Shown: positions 19,956 through 28,728, numbered from the stretch's first letter. The stretch is DNA of 64,000 bases from Lachnospiraceae bacterium AC2031 (GCA_000687975.1 JIAB01000001.1:1054001-1118000), one strand, 5' to 3'. Numbers and translations: made by a program. Notes: generated from the sequence alone by a model not told the origin.

Positions 19956-20826
19956 TCTCAAAATCCTCTTGTATAGTCCTGATAATTTTCTCTGCCACAT
20001 TAATGCCTGACGCTTCTTCGATACCTTCGATACCTGGCATAACATTTATCTCGCAGAAGTAGAGCTTATCTTCTTTCTTCTCTTCTAAAGCATTTCCAAA
20101 CAGGAGATCTATTCCTACAAAATCAAGGCCTGTCTCCTCATAGATATCCGCCGCAATCTTACTTATCTGAGGAGTGATCTCGTGGGCTTCGACGCTTGCG
20201 CCTAATGCCACATTTGCCCTGAAATCTCCTTGGGACTTACGTTCCATGGCCGCAACTGCATTACCTCGAATGCTGTAGAATCTCAGATCCCTGCCATAGC
20301 TTGTACTAATATATTCTTCGTAAAGCCATTCTTTTTCGCTGCTGTACCTTGTACTTAGTGACTTATACTCTTCAGGAGTCTGGATCAGTTCAATCTCCGC
20401 ACCCATAGAGTTTTCAAGACCTTTGGCGACGATAGGACATCCCAGTTCCTTGGTCAGACTGTCATAAGGAAGCGACGCAGTTCCAAGAATATTTTTAGGA
20501 ATAAGAAAGGCGTCGCTTCGAAGTTCCTTCACCTGATTATATTTATTCACATATTTAGCAAAGGCATCAAAGCTATTGTAGCTTCTGGTCACTAGACTGT
20601 TCAGCGCTTCAACTGTTTTGCCCCATTTATATCTGTTGATCAGAAAGTCTCTTTTTTTCAGTAATTCACCGGAATTATAAATCTTTCCATCAGTGATATA
20701 CGTATCATGCACACCGATGATCTTTAGGTCGATTCCAAGATTCTTTGCTTCTTCCACCAGATGATTGCAGGTGTATGCCCCCAGCATGTTATTATATTTT
20801 TCTACAAGATATCCTTTTAAAGCCAC
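19948..20826 (-). CDS. RimK-type ATP-grasp ligase
   Basis: A 292-residue ATP-grasp enzyme with GTG start preceded by AAAGGATTAATAAA. An N-terminal pre-ATP-grasp region covers about residues 1-110. The grasp domain shows CPIVAKGLENSMGAEIELI, EEYISTSYGRDLRFYSIRG and the metal-binding end FVGIDLLFG...LYFCEINVMPGIEGIEEASG. This family (RimK, LysX, MptN/CofF) joins an amino acid to a carboxyl group. The next gene, a Mur-type ligase, overlaps its stop codon. In cyanophycin synthetase an ATP-grasp and a Mur ligase unit are fused in the same order, so an iterative peptide-forming pair is possible. No precursor peptide was found. Confidence 0.85.
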   Translation of the reverse strand: MALKGYLVEKYNNMLGAYTCNHLVEEAKNLGIDLKIIGVHDTYITDGKIYNSGELLKKRDFLINRYKWGKTVEALNSLVTRSYNSFDAFAKYVNKYNQVKELRSDAFLIPKNILGTASLPYDSLTKELGCPIVAKGLENSMGAEIELIQTPEEYKSLSTRYSSEKEWLYEEYISTSYGRDLRFYSIRGNAVAAMERKSQGDFRANVALGASVEAHEITPQISKIAADIYEETGLDFVGIDLLFGNALEEKKEDKLYFCEINVMPGIEGIEEASGINVAEKIIRTIQEDFEIE

Positions 20827-20949
20827 TTTATTAATCCTTTATTTATTAGTTCAATAGAAACGATTGTATCACACTTCGGATTATAATCGAACCCCTGTTT
20901 GTTTCCAAGATAAAGGGTTTGTGGTAATATAGGACGAGTGAGGTAAATT

Positions 20950-21744
20950 ATGGAAAAGTTAGTTACATTTGAACATGTTACAAAATCATATAGCGGAAAT
21001 ACCATTATCGACGATGTTTCACATGATTTTTTCGAAGGTGAAGCGATAACATTTGCCGGTCACAATGGTTGTGGAAAAAGTACCATGCTAAAAATCCTGG
21101 CTGGATTTACGGGTATAAATCATGGAAATTTAACATATCATAAGAAGGTCAGATTCTCTTACGTCCCAGAAAAGTTTCCGGGGCTGGATGTGAAGATGAT
21201 CGATTACCTGAAATCAATTGCAGATATGGAAGGAGTTTCCCATTCCAACGTAAACAAACTGATCGAAGAGTTCTTTCTGGAAGATATGACTGAAACCAAA
21301 ATGAAAAACATGTCTAAGGGAAGTCTTCAGAAGGTTGGAGTAATTCAGGCTCTTCTGGTTCCTCATGATATAGTCCTTTTAGATGAACCACTTTCCGGTC
21401 AGGACACCGATTCGCAGCGTGTATTTATAGACAAGATGATCGAACTTAAAAAACAGGGCATCACCGTATTTATGTCCTGTCACGAAAAGAAATTAATGGA
21501 TGAGCTGTCGGACAAAATATACACAATAAATAAAGGAAAGCTGGAGGCACTGAAACTAGAGGACGTTGCCGATTCAACATTCAAAATATATGTAAATAAG
21601 GATAGCAAAATCAATCGCTGGCCTGAGATGACAGAGCACGGTAACAAGTATGTGCTCACTGTTCAAAGAGACGAAGTAAAAGCTACAGTTATGAAACTAT
21701 ACAGCGAAGAATGGGAGCTTGTGGGAATTGAAGAATATATTTAG
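20950..21744 (+). CDS. ABC transporter ATP-binding protein
   Basis: Cytoplasmic ATPase of 264 residues. Walker A is GHNGCGKST, the signature is MSKGSLQKVG (a divergent LSGGQ), Walker B is IVLLDEPLSG and the switch His is in MSCHEKK. The short, export-type architecture and the downstream membrane gene suggest an efflux or bacteriocin-immunity-like exporter. The reading frame of the permease begins inside its last codons, so the two are coupled. GAGGTAAATT precedes the ATG. Cargo cannot be told. Confidence 0.88.
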   Translation: MEKLVTFEHVTKSYSGNTIIDDVSHDFFEGEAITFAGHNGCGKSTMLKILAGFTGINHGNLTYHKKVRFSYVPEKFPGLDVKMIDYLKSIADMEGVSHSNVNKLIEEFFLEDMTETKMKNMSKGSLQKVGVIQALLVPHDIVLLDEPLSGQDTDSQRVFIDKMIELKKQGITVFMSCHEKKLMDELSDKIYTINKGKLEALKLEDVADSTFKIYVNKDSKINRWPEMTEHGNKYVLTVQRDEVKATVMKLYSEEWELVGIEEYI

Positions 21745-22459
21745 CCTATATAAACTTAGAATGAAAGAAACAATTAAAAATGCAGTTCTGGTTATCCCAG
21801 CTGTACTCCTTCTGGCATTTCTAGGAATCATGTATTCAATAAGACCGGTTCAGGTCAGTGGTAGTTTTCTTATCTCAGGAATATTTCTCTTTGTACTTGC
21901 TACTTATATAGCTAACAGTATCCAGGAAAAAGAAAATGATATACATGAAGAAATATTGCTGCTACATAGTAATTCATCTCTAAATTATTATATATCCAGA
22001 GAGATGGTGTTGATCAGTGTAATACTTATCTTCGCAGCTGTGCTTATAGCCTACCCCGCAATCCGTTCTTTAATAAATAGTTCTAACTTTACGAGACCTA
22101 TGGAAAAACCGGATGTTATCTGGGGAGGATTAATAGTACTTGGAAATGGACTCTGTGGTATTGCAGTTGGTGATTTGTGTCATCAGAGAATTGTATTCAC
22201 ACGAAGATATCGCCTTACCGCCGTATTCTGTATTATTATCATTACCATATGCAAAACTCCACTGATCCACTCTTTTAAATTTCTGACATTTTTGAACTAC
22301 CTGCTTCCACCTGTTACGGATGGACTTACTATGGTTGGAAATACGGATTACTTTGATGGGACCGGATCAACAATGATCTTTATTCATACACTAATCTTTT
22401 TGGTAGTGATCACTATTTTAAAGATCAAAATACTAAAGTTTAAAAAATATAATAATTAA
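21728..22459 (+). CDS. ABC exporter membrane subunit
   Basis: Polytopic membrane protein with six hydrophobic stretches, about 243 residues. The start is uncertain: TTG codons at 21719 and 21728 and the ATG at 21761 are all possible. I use 21728 (LKNIFSLYKLR) since GGGAG stands about ten bases upstream and ABC permeases often begin this way. It overlaps the 3' end of the ATPase gene and forms the channel for it. No clear family name; it is like small ABC-2 exporters. The terminator that should follow it is split by the IS element. Confidence 0.75.
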   Translation: MKNIFSLYKLRMKETIKNAVLVIPAVLLLAFLGIMYSIRPVQVSGSFLISGIFLFVLATYIANSIQEKENDIHEEILLLHSNSSLNYYISREMVLISVILIFAAVLIAYPAIRSLINSSNFTRPMEKPDVIWGGLIVLGNGLCGIAVGDLCHQRIVFTRRYRLTAVFCIIIITICKTPLIHSFKFLTFLNYLLPPVTDGLTMVGNTDYFDGTGSTMIFIHTLIFLVVITILKIKILKFKKYNN

Positions 22460-22552
22460 AAACTATAATAAATACAAAAGAGCCACGTACAAATGTTGAA
22501 CCGACCCCCAAAAGTTAGACCTATAAAATCTAACTTTTGGAGGTCGTTTTTT

Positions 22553-23137
22553 ATGGGTAAAAGCAAGTATACCTACGAATTTAAAAAGCAAGTCGTCAAT
22601 GATTATCTTAATAATGAAGGTGGGTACAGGTACATTACGGCAAAATATTCCGTGTCAGATAGGAGATTGGTTCGACAATGGGTTGCTAACTATAAAAAAT
22701 ATGGTGATAGTGGTTTATTTCGCTCACGAAAGAAGACAGTGTATTCTTTTAAAAAGAAATTAGATATTGTAGAATTATATCTATCAAGCGAGCTCTCTTA
22801 TCAGGAAATAGCTCTTCAGGAAGGAATCAAAAATCCTTCTGTTATTGCTGCGTGGGTTAATCGATACCGTATCGCTGGTCCTGATGCATTGAGACCTCAA
22901 AAGAAAGGTAAGAATAAAACTTTGGATAAATCTAAGATAGATTGTAAATCTATAAAATCAGAAGAACACATTGTTGATACTAGTGCTGAACATGTAAAAG
23001 AACTAGAGGAAGAACTCCTTAAATTAAGAATCGAGAATGCCTTTTTAAAAGAACTGAGGAGACTGCGTTTAGAGGACGAGGAAAAAATGAGAGAACGGCG
23101 CTCGTCATCAACAGCCTCCGAGGAGACTTCAGACTAA
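22553..23137 (+). CDS. IS3-family transposase OrfA (two-HTH DNA-binding subunit)
   Basis: About 194 residues. The start is MGKSKYTYEF, 20 codons inside the open frame, because GGAGG lies nine bases before it. Two helix-turn-helix segments (YRYITAKYSVSDRRLVRQW and YQEIALQEGIKNPSVIAAW) recognise the IS ends, and a C-terminal leucine-zipper-like coil (VKELEEELLKLRIENAFLKEL) serves for assembly. A run of six A at 23082-23087 near its end is the likely -1 frameshift site that joins it to OrfB. Confidence 0.9.
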   Translation: MGKSKYTYEFKKQVVNDYLNNEGGYRYITAKYSVSDRRLVRQWVANYKKYGDSGLFRSRKKTVYSFKKKLDIVELYLSSELSYQEIALQEGIKNPSVIAAWVNRYRIAGPDALRPQKKGKNKTLDKSKIDCKSIKSEEHIVDTSAEHVKELEEELLKLRIENAFLKELRRLRLEDEEKMRERRSSSTASEETSD

Positions 23138-23160
23138 AAGACCTTCTCTCTTATACCGGA

Positions 23161-23979
23161 ATGCCTAAAGCAACGTATATGTATTGGCAAAAAAGATTTG
23201 ATAGAGAAAATCCGGACAAAGAAATCGAAGAAAAGATGCTTGCGATTCGAAAGATAAATAAAGATTACGGTTATCGTAGAATGTTAGGAGAACTAAAAAA
23301 TCAAGGGTACTGTATCAATAAAAAGAAAGTACAAAGAATTATGCAAAAACTTGATTTGCAGGTTACATCATTTACTCGAAAAAGCCGTAAATATAGCTCT
23401 TATAAGGGTAAAGTTGGAACTATTGCCCCTAATAGAATCCGACGCCGATTTAACACACACATACCTCACCAAAAGATTACGACTGATACAACTGAATTTA
23501 AGTATTATGAGATTGATGTTAAAGGTCATATGACTATGCAGAAGCTCTACCTGGATCCATTTATGGATATGTGTAATGGTGAGATTATCAGTTATGCAAT
23601 ATCAAAACACCCGTCTGCTCAAAATGTGATGGATGCGTTAGAACAGGCTATAGATGTAACATCTGATTGTCCATATCGCAGAACTTTTCACTCGGATCAA
23701 GGTTGGGCATATCAGATGAAAACTTATTCTCATCGTCTTAAGGAAGAAAGAATATTTCAGAGTATGTCCAGAAAAGGAAACTGTCACGACAACTCAGTTA
23801 TGGAGAACTTCTTTGGTCTTCTTAAGCAGGAAATTTATTACGGAGTTGTTTATTACAGTTATGAAGAATTAAAATCAGAAATTGAGCGATATATAAAGTA
23901 TTACAATGAACAAAGAATTAAAGAAAAACTAGGATGGTTAAGCCCTGTACAATACAGGCTTCGCCTCTTGGCTGCATAA
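23161..23979 (+). CDS. IS3-family transposase OrfB (DDE integrase)
   Basis: Catalytic subunit with an HTH_21 region (YGYRRMLGELKNQG) and an rve integrase core. The catalytic residues are the Asp in TTDTTEFKYYE, the Asp in FHSDQGWAYQ and the Glu in NSVMENFFGLLKQE, followed by the family motif YNEQRIKEKLGWLSPVQYR. The frame is open upstream of the marked ATG: conserved OrfB N-terminal sequence (ALVINSLRGDFRLKDLLSYTG) is read in the -1 frame relative to OrfA. So the real product is most likely the OrfAB fusion made by frameshifting at the A6 run. Confidence 0.92.
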   Translation: MPKATYMYWQKRFDRENPDKEIEEKMLAIRKINKDYGYRRMLGELKNQGYCINKKKVQRIMQKLDLQVTSFTRKSRKYSSYKGKVGTIAPNRIRRRFNTHIPHQKITTDTTEFKYYEIDVKGHMTMQKLYLDPFMDMCNGEIISYAISKHPSAQNVMDALEQAIDVTSDCPYRRTFHSDQGWAYQMKTYSHRLKEERIFQSMSRKGNCHDNSVMENFFGLLKQEIYYGVVYYSYEELKSEIERYIKYYNEQRIKEKLGWLSPVQYRLRLLAA

Positions 23980-24077
23980 AAATAGCGTAGCAGCCATAAA
24001 ACTGCTACGCTTAAAAAGTCTAACTTTTTGGGGTCACCTCATGTACGTGGTTCTTTTTAGGGAAGAAGGTTATGTGA

Positions 24078-26111
24078 TCAACCTTTGATTATTCTTTTAC
24101 TGGTAAAGTATGTTACCAGGAAGTAGCCTCCATAAATCACTACTATGATCAGAGCTGTCACAAAGATTGCAAGCCCCATACCATCAGATATGAACACTTC
24201 TAAAATCTTGCTGGAAGCACGAAGTCCAAAGACTGAATGGATCACCGCCAGAAGCATTGGGAAAAAGAAGAACATACCAATCTGTTTAAAGAGAGCTCTG
24301 TTGATCATCTTTTCGTCAGTACCAATTCGACGAAGCACTGAAAATCTCTCAATGTTATCTGCAGACTCTGAAAGCTCTTTAAGTGAAAGAACTGCTGCAC
24401 TGGCAATAAGGAAGATGATTCCCACATAAAGGCTTACAAATGTAGCTATAGCACCAAGACCAACAGAACCAGCCTTAAAAATATCCTTTGTTGAATAATA
24501 CATATACCACTTTGTGTAATCTTCAATCTGATACGTATCATTCATAAAGTCTACAACATATTTTTCTGTCTCATCTCTATCTTCATCTGATGATGATACA
24601 TAGTCCGCAAAAAGCAGTTCACAAGACTTAGTTGCACCTTCTACAAGGCTATCTGGAACAACAACAACACCTGAATTACATTTATTTATATTCATCTGAA
24701 TTGGTCCATCAATACATTCATCAAATGCAGGAGAAAGTTCTCTGCCTCTATATGTAAAAGTGCTACCCGCCTTCATTGCATTTCCGCGGGCTTCCATAAC
24801 GATAGACAGATCAGCAACAACTGCATATTCATTTTCCTCAAGAGTAATATCCTTAAGGTCAAATACCCTGGCAAGCTTTTTATAATCAGAAAGAGAGATT
24901 ATCTCTTCTTCTTCCTCTTCATTAACAAATGTATAATAATTTAGAGCTGACTGAATATATTCTCCCATGGTATCTCCCATGGTCAGACCTTCAGAATCAT
25001 AAACACTTAGGTCTTCGATATTCTCGAACTTACCAGTATCAAAACCTTTGGTACTTAAATCAGAGAGTATATCAGATTCTGGATCAACTCCCTCTACATC
25101 ATAGCTCATAAGAAGCTGAACATCCTTAGTAAGTGTATTCTTTATGGATGAATTCATTGAATATGTAAGACTTATAGCACTTCCCAGGAGGACTATAGTA
25201 AGGAATAGCATCAGGCAGATTACTGTCATAGACATCACCATAGTATTTGCCTTACTGCTAAACTGTCTAAGTGTAAAACTGTTGAGCTTCTTAAGATAAA
25301 CGCCTTTCATCTTGGTCGCAATAGTAAGGATGCTTCCTGAAACAGACCAGAAGATGAAAAATGTTGATACAGAACCCATGATAATAACCTTTACAAGGTC
25401 ACGTGATTCAAACGCCTGATCCACATTAAAGCCTACTGTTACAAGGTAATACGCTCTTCCAAGAACCACGCAGGATATAGTAAAGATAACAAAACAAAGT
25501 ATTGGATTACGAACCTTAAGCTGTTCATTCTTCTTCTCTCCATGAAGAAGATCAATAAGCTTACATCTACCAACTGATATAGTATTGAAGATCATTACAA
25601 CAACATACATGATGCCGAAGAAAATGATAGTTTTTACAGCAGCTTTTGCAGAAAAGACAAATGTGAATTTGCTCATATCTGCTTCAAACATATTAGCAAC
25701 TGCAACACTCATGAACTGAGACAAAACCACACCAAGGATAAGTCCGATAGCGAGAGATATAACACCTACAAGAACAGTCTCAGTAAGAAGAATTGTAGAC
25801 ATACGACGCTTACTCATTCCAAGAGTAAGATAAACTCCGAATTCTTTCTTACGTCTTTTAATAAGAAAGTTGCTGGCATAAATTATAAGTGCACCAAGCA
25901 CTATTGCTACAAACACACTGACTCCATTTAGGAATGTATTCATAAGGATCAGTATTTGTTTAGTAGACTCGGACACATTCAGCATCGCCGTCTGTGAATC
26001 TAATGCATTGAAAATATAGAAAATAATAACGCCGATTACAAGAGTGAAGAAATAGATTGAATAATCCTTCACACTCTTTTTTATATTTTTAAGTGCAAGT
26101 TTAAAGAGCAT
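24078..26111 (-). CDS. BceB-type ABC permease (FtsX-like, antimicrobial-peptide module)
   Basis: Membrane subunit of about 677 residues with FtsX-type segments at both ends and a large extracellular domain, about residues 315-535, between helices 7 and 8. That architecture is typical of BceB/VraG permeases, which free lipid II-cycle intermediates from peptide antibiotics and act as the real sensor for the partner kinase. I use the ATG (MLFKLALKN) with GGAGG 11 bases before it rather than a GTG lying in that site. It starts within the last codons of the ATPase gene. The gene is convergent to the exporter genes, with the IS between them. Confidence 0.9.
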   Translation of the reverse strand: MLFKLALKNIKKSVKDYSIYFFTLVIGVIIFYIFNALDSQTAMLNVSESTKQILILMNTFLNGVSVFVAIVLGALIIYASNFLIKRRKKEFGVYLTLGMSKRRMSTILLTETVLVGVISLAIGLILGVVLSQFMSVAVANMFEADMSKFTFVFSAKAAVKTIIFFGIMYVVVMIFNTISVGRCKLIDLLHGEKKNEQLKVRNPILCFVIFTISCVVLGRAYYLVTVGFNVDQAFESRDLVKVIIMGSVSTFFIFWSVSGSILTIATKMKGVYLKKLNSFTLRQFSSKANTMVMSMTVICLMLFLTIVLLGSAISLTYSMNSSIKNTLTKDVQLLMSYDVEGVDPESDILSDLSTKGFDTGKFENIEDLSVYDSEGLTMGDTMGEYIQSALNYYTFVNEEEEEEIISLSDYKKLARVFDLKDITLEENEYAVVADLSIVMEARGNAMKAGSTFTYRGRELSPAFDECIDGPIQMNINKCNSGVVVVPDSLVEGATKSCELLFADYVSSSDEDRDETEKYVVDFMNDTYQIEDYTKWYMYYSTKDIFKAGSVGLGAIATFVSLYVGIIFLIASAAVLSLKELSESADNIERFSVLRRIGTDEKMINRALFKQIGMFFFFPMLLAVIHSVFGLRASSKILEVFISDGMGLAIFVTALIIVVIYGGYFLVTYFTSKRIIKG

Positions 26112-26868
26112 CGCTAGCGTCACCTCCTAACAGTGAGATAACATCTATGATCTCATTAAAGAATTCTTTTCTATTCTTTCCTCCACGAATGATCTCATTA
26201 AAGATCTTTCCATCTTTAATAAAGATTACACGCTTTGCATATGAAGCAGTAAATGCATCATGAGTTACCATGAGGATTGTAGCTGGGATAGACTCATTTA
26301 GATACTTAAAACTTTCAAGCAGCATCTTACTTGACTTAGAATCAAGAGCACCTGTTGGCTCATCAGCAAGCACAAGCTTAGGTTCAGTGATGATAGCACG
26401 GGCAGCTGCAACTCTCTGCTTCTGACCACCACTCATCTGATAAGGATACTTCTTAAGAACCTCTTCTATTCCAAGAGCTGCAGAAATATCTCTGATGCGA
26501 CTGTCAATCTTTGCCGCACCCATTCCCTGAATGGAAAGGGCCAGAGCAATATTCTCATAAGCTGTCATGGTATCAAGAAGATTGAAGTCCTGGAATACAA
26601 AGCCAAGTTCCTCACGTCTAAACTTGTTGAGAGCATTTCCCTTCAGCTTTGTGATATCCTTTCCAGCCACATAGATATGACCAGAGGTTACTTTATCAAT
26701 AGTTGAAATACAGTTAAGAAGTGTTGTCTTTCCACTTCCACTGGCTCCCATAATAGCAACGTACTCGCCTTCATCAACCTCGAAGCTTATTCCGTCTATT
26801 GCCTTTGTAAGAGACGACTTGCTTCCGTAATATTTTTCGATTGAATCAATTTTAAGTATTCCTTCCAT
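26101..26868 (-). CDS. BceA-type ABC transporter ATPase
   Basis: A 255-residue ATPase of the MacB/BceA class. Walker A GASGSGKTT, Q-loop VFQDFNLLD, signature QMSGGQKQRVAAARA, Walker B LVLADEPTGALD and the H-loop in MVTHDAFTA are all present. It partners with the downstream BceB-like permease, with which it overlaps. Transcription should begin in the 108-bp region to the kinase gene, where a TNACA-N4-TGTAA operator is found, so the gene is probably induced by its own two-component system when a peptide antibiotic is present. Confidence 0.93.
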   Translation of the reverse strand: MEGILKIDSIEKYYGSKSSLTKAIDGISFEVDEGEYVAIMGASGSGKTTLLNCISTIDKVTSGHIYVAGKDITKLKGNALNKFRREELGFVFQDFNLLDTMTAYENIALALSIQGMGAAKIDSRIRDISAALGIEEVLKKYPYQMSGGQKQRVAAARAIITEPKLVLADEPTGALDSKSSKMLLESFKYLNESIPATILMVTHDAFTASYAKRVIFIKDGKIFNEIIRGGKNRKEFFNEIIDVISLLGGDASDAL

Positions 26869-26907
26869 AATTCCTCTTTCCTCTTTCGTATAATTTCTTT
26901 GTTCTGT

Positions 26908-26920
26908 ACGTATAATACGT
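26908..26920. promoter_or_regulatory. Short palindrome upstream of the BceA-like gene
   Basis: A 13-bp perfect palindrome ACGTAT-A-ATACGT lies 40 bp before the BceA-type start. It contains a TATTAT that may be the -10 box on the minus strand. It may be a second protein site or only part of the promoter. Confidence 0.35.
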
Positions 26921-26955
26921 CATAAGAAAGAGGATGTCGTTTTTCTAACATTACT

Positions 26956-26979
26956 TAATATTACAATGTTGTAATATTA
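26956..26979. promoter_or_regulatory. Putative BceR-type operator (TNACA-N4-TGTAA)
   Basis: An 11-bp inverted repeat with 2-bp spacer contains TTACA-ATGT-TGTAA (26961-26974), an exact fit to the consensus known for BceR-like regulators. It lies 93 bp upstream of the ATPase start and overlaps the end of the kinase gene, the usual arrangement for such modules. Confidence 0.65.
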
Positions 26980-28038
26980 CATCACATCATAGAATGAATC
27001 ATTGGTTATTCTGATATTAACTCTGGTCCATTCATTCTGCTTAGACTCAATAGTCACCTCATGACCAAGTTTTTTACATAGTTCCTTCACAATGTAGAGC
27101 CCCATACCTGTAGACTTGGTACGACCCTCACCATTAAAACCAGTAAATGACTTTTCAAAAACTCTCCTTAGATCATTTTCAGGAATTCCGATACCATTAT
27201 CCTCCACAGATATAGTTATACCGTTTTCTCCTTCACCTAAAGTTTCACTATTAACAACTATCTTTACAAAGGACTGAACCTCGTCACGCTTATACTTAAT
27301 GCTATTCGAAATAAGCTGTCCCATAATAAAGATAAACCACTTATGATCAGTATTTACTTCTACTGCATTTATATCTGTATCACCTGCATCAATGATAAAA
27401 TCTATATTATTATCCTGAAGGTTTTCTCTATATGTCATAGCTGTCTCATGAATGATATCAGCAACGCGTGACTTTGCGATATGATAATCCTTCTCAATAC
27501 TTCCTGATCTGACATAGTAAAGTACCTGATTAACAAGAGTCTCTATCCTTCTTGTTTCAGCAAGAAGTTTCTTATACTCAGTGTTATCTATATCTAAATT
27601 CATAAGATTATGGAGCTTTAAACTTATAGCAGATAAAGGCAGCTTCACCTCATGAAGCCACATCTCGATATATTCAGAAAAGTCTTTACTCTGCTTCTGA
27701 TAGAGAGCCACATTTTCTGCCATGGATTTATCAATATCATAAAGAATTTCTGAGATGATCTCCCCCTCAAGGAATCCCGGAGTTTCCATAGTTTCAAGAA
27801 CAAGATATGCCTTATCCAACTTATCCACGCTCTCAGATAACCGATTATAAAAACCTTTTCTTCTGTAATAATCATAAATAAAAACAGAAATCCAGGACAG
27901 GATAAAAAGTCCTGTAATAAGAGTAATCGCAACCAGGTTAACCTTAAATATAGTCAGCAGCCAAAGGATTATCACTCCTACGACTGCTGCAATTATTATC
28001 TCTATTATTTTGTCTTTTACATACTTCTTTACTGTCAT
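26977..28038 (-). CDS. BceS-type intramembrane-sensing histidine kinase
   Basis: A 353-residue kinase with two adjacent helices near the N-terminus (about residues 10-30 and 34-55) and almost no extracellular loop, as usual for BceS kinases that read the state of the ABC transporter. The phosphoacceptor box is MWLHEVKLPLSAISLK, and the ATPase part has NSIKYKR (N box), VEDNGIGIPEND and GMGLYIVKELC. Its start overlaps the regulator stop by 4 bp (ATGA). Works with the regulator upstream and the ABC pair downstream. Confidence 0.92.
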   Translation of the reverse strand: MTVKKYVKDKIIEIIIAAVVGVIILWLLTIFKVNLVAITLITGLFILSWISVFIYDYYRRKGFYNRLSESVDKLDKAYLVLETMETPGFLEGEIISEILYDIDKSMAENVALYQKQSKDFSEYIEMWLHEVKLPLSAISLKLHNLMNLDIDNTEYKKLLAETRRIETLVNQVLYYVRSGSIEKDYHIAKSRVADIIHETAMTYRENLQDNNIDFIIDAGDTDINAVEVNTDHKWFIFIMGQLISNSIKYKRDEVQSFVKIVVNSETLGEGENGITISVEDNGIGIPENDLRRVFEKSFTGFNGEGRTKSTGMGLYIVKELCKKLGHEVTIESKQNEWTRVNIRITNDSFYDVM

Positions 28039-28700
28039 ACCAGGATGTATCCTTGTCCTTTTCGAGTTTCGATAGCATTTGCCACCCCTGCATCAGCCAG
28101 TTTGCTTCGCAGTCTGCTTATATTAACTGTAAGTGCATTATCATTTAGATATTCACTATTGTTCCAAAGATCTGTCATAAGGTCATCACGACTAACAATC
28201 TGGCCCTTATGATTATAAAGAAATGACATTATCAGCATCTCATTCTTCGAAAGAACCGTCTCCGTCCCATCACTTCCAATGATCATGCTGCGTCTGAAAT
28301 CTAGTTTTACATTGCCATATTCTGCCACATCTGTACTTCCACCCAGACGCTTAAATATATTGCCTATTCTAAGGAGCAGCAGTGTTGGATTATATGGTTT
28401 TGTAATATAGTCGTCCGCCCCATAGCCCATGGATATAAGCTCATCTCGCTCCGAATCACTGCTGGTTACCATGATGACCGGAACATCAGAAACCTGTCTT
28501 ACCTCACGCAGGATATCCTTACCATTCTTAACTGGCAGATTAATATCTAGAAGCACCATATCAGGAGCAGCATTTAATATATCTTTCACCGCAGTATCAA
28601 ATGTGGTCAATGTTTCCACAGCGTAACCCGACGTACTAAGCAGGATCACAATCTCGTCTCTTATATTTTCTTCATCTTCAAGGATCAAAATCTTCTTCAT
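28035..28700 (-). CDS. BceR-type OmpR-family response regulator
   Basis: A 221-residue regulator with receiver domain (acidic pair EDEEN, phosphoacceptor Asp in MVLLDINLPVKNG, Lys in YITKPYNP) and winged-helix C-terminal domain (SKNEMLIMSFL, VSRDDLMTDLWNN, VNISRLRSKL). It is coupled to the kinase gene. The exact match of a site downstream to the BceR consensus supports its assignment. It should activate the ABC genes. Confidence 0.93.
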   Translation of the reverse strand: MKKILILEDEENIRDEIVILLSTSGYAVETLTTFDTAVKDILNAAPDMVLLDINLPVKNGKDILREVRQVSDVPVIMVTSSDSERDELISMGYGADDYITKPYNPTLLLLRIGNIFKRLGGSTDVAEYGNVKLDFRRSMIIGSDGTETVLSKNEMLIMSFLYNHKGQIVSRDDLMTDLWNNSEYLNDNALTVNISRLRSKLADAGVANAIETRKGQGYILV

Positions 28701-28728
28701 AAGTCCCTCACCGGTGTTTTATATTTCT

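Larger units (their letters stand above)
22497..24041 (+). mobile_element. Complete IS3-family insertion sequence (IS150-like), 1545 bp
   Basis: The element has 24-bp imperfect terminal inverted repeats: TGAACCGACCCC... at the left and, read inward from the right, TGAGGTGACCCC..., both continuing to AAAAGTTAGAC. It carries orfA and a -1-frame orfB with the DDE triad. An inner short inverted repeat (AAAAGTTAGA/TCTAACTTTT) follows the left end before orfA. Both reading frames are intact, so the copy may be active. Confidence 0.92.
22494..24044. repeat. 3-bp target site duplication TGT around the IS element
   Basis: TGT at 22494-22496 and TGT at 24042-24044 directly flank the element ends (TGA...TCA). 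IS3-family elements usually make 3-4 bp duplications. Intact duplication points to a simple insertion without later rearrangement. Confidence 0.8.
22476..24058. terminator. Bidirectional terminator hairpin split by an insertion sequence
   Basis: The left arm 22476-22491 (AAAAGAGCCACGTACA) and the right arm 24042-24057 (TGTACGTGGTTCTTTT) form a 16-bp stem with one G-U pair. The IS element stands where the loop would be. Removing the element and one TGT copy restores a hairpin with a loop of a few bases between the convergent exporter and BceB-like genes. Confidence 0.85.

Noticed and set aside
18639-20045. Longer start for the Mur-type ligase at 20045
   Set aside because: It would overlap the ATP-grasp gene by 98 bp; the TTG at 19955 has a good ribosome binding site and a stop/start overlap.
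23080-23089. Canonical X-XXY-YYZ slippery heptamer in the IS
   Set aside because: The A6 run does not fit the heptamer in the zero frame; only a simple A-run slip is supported.
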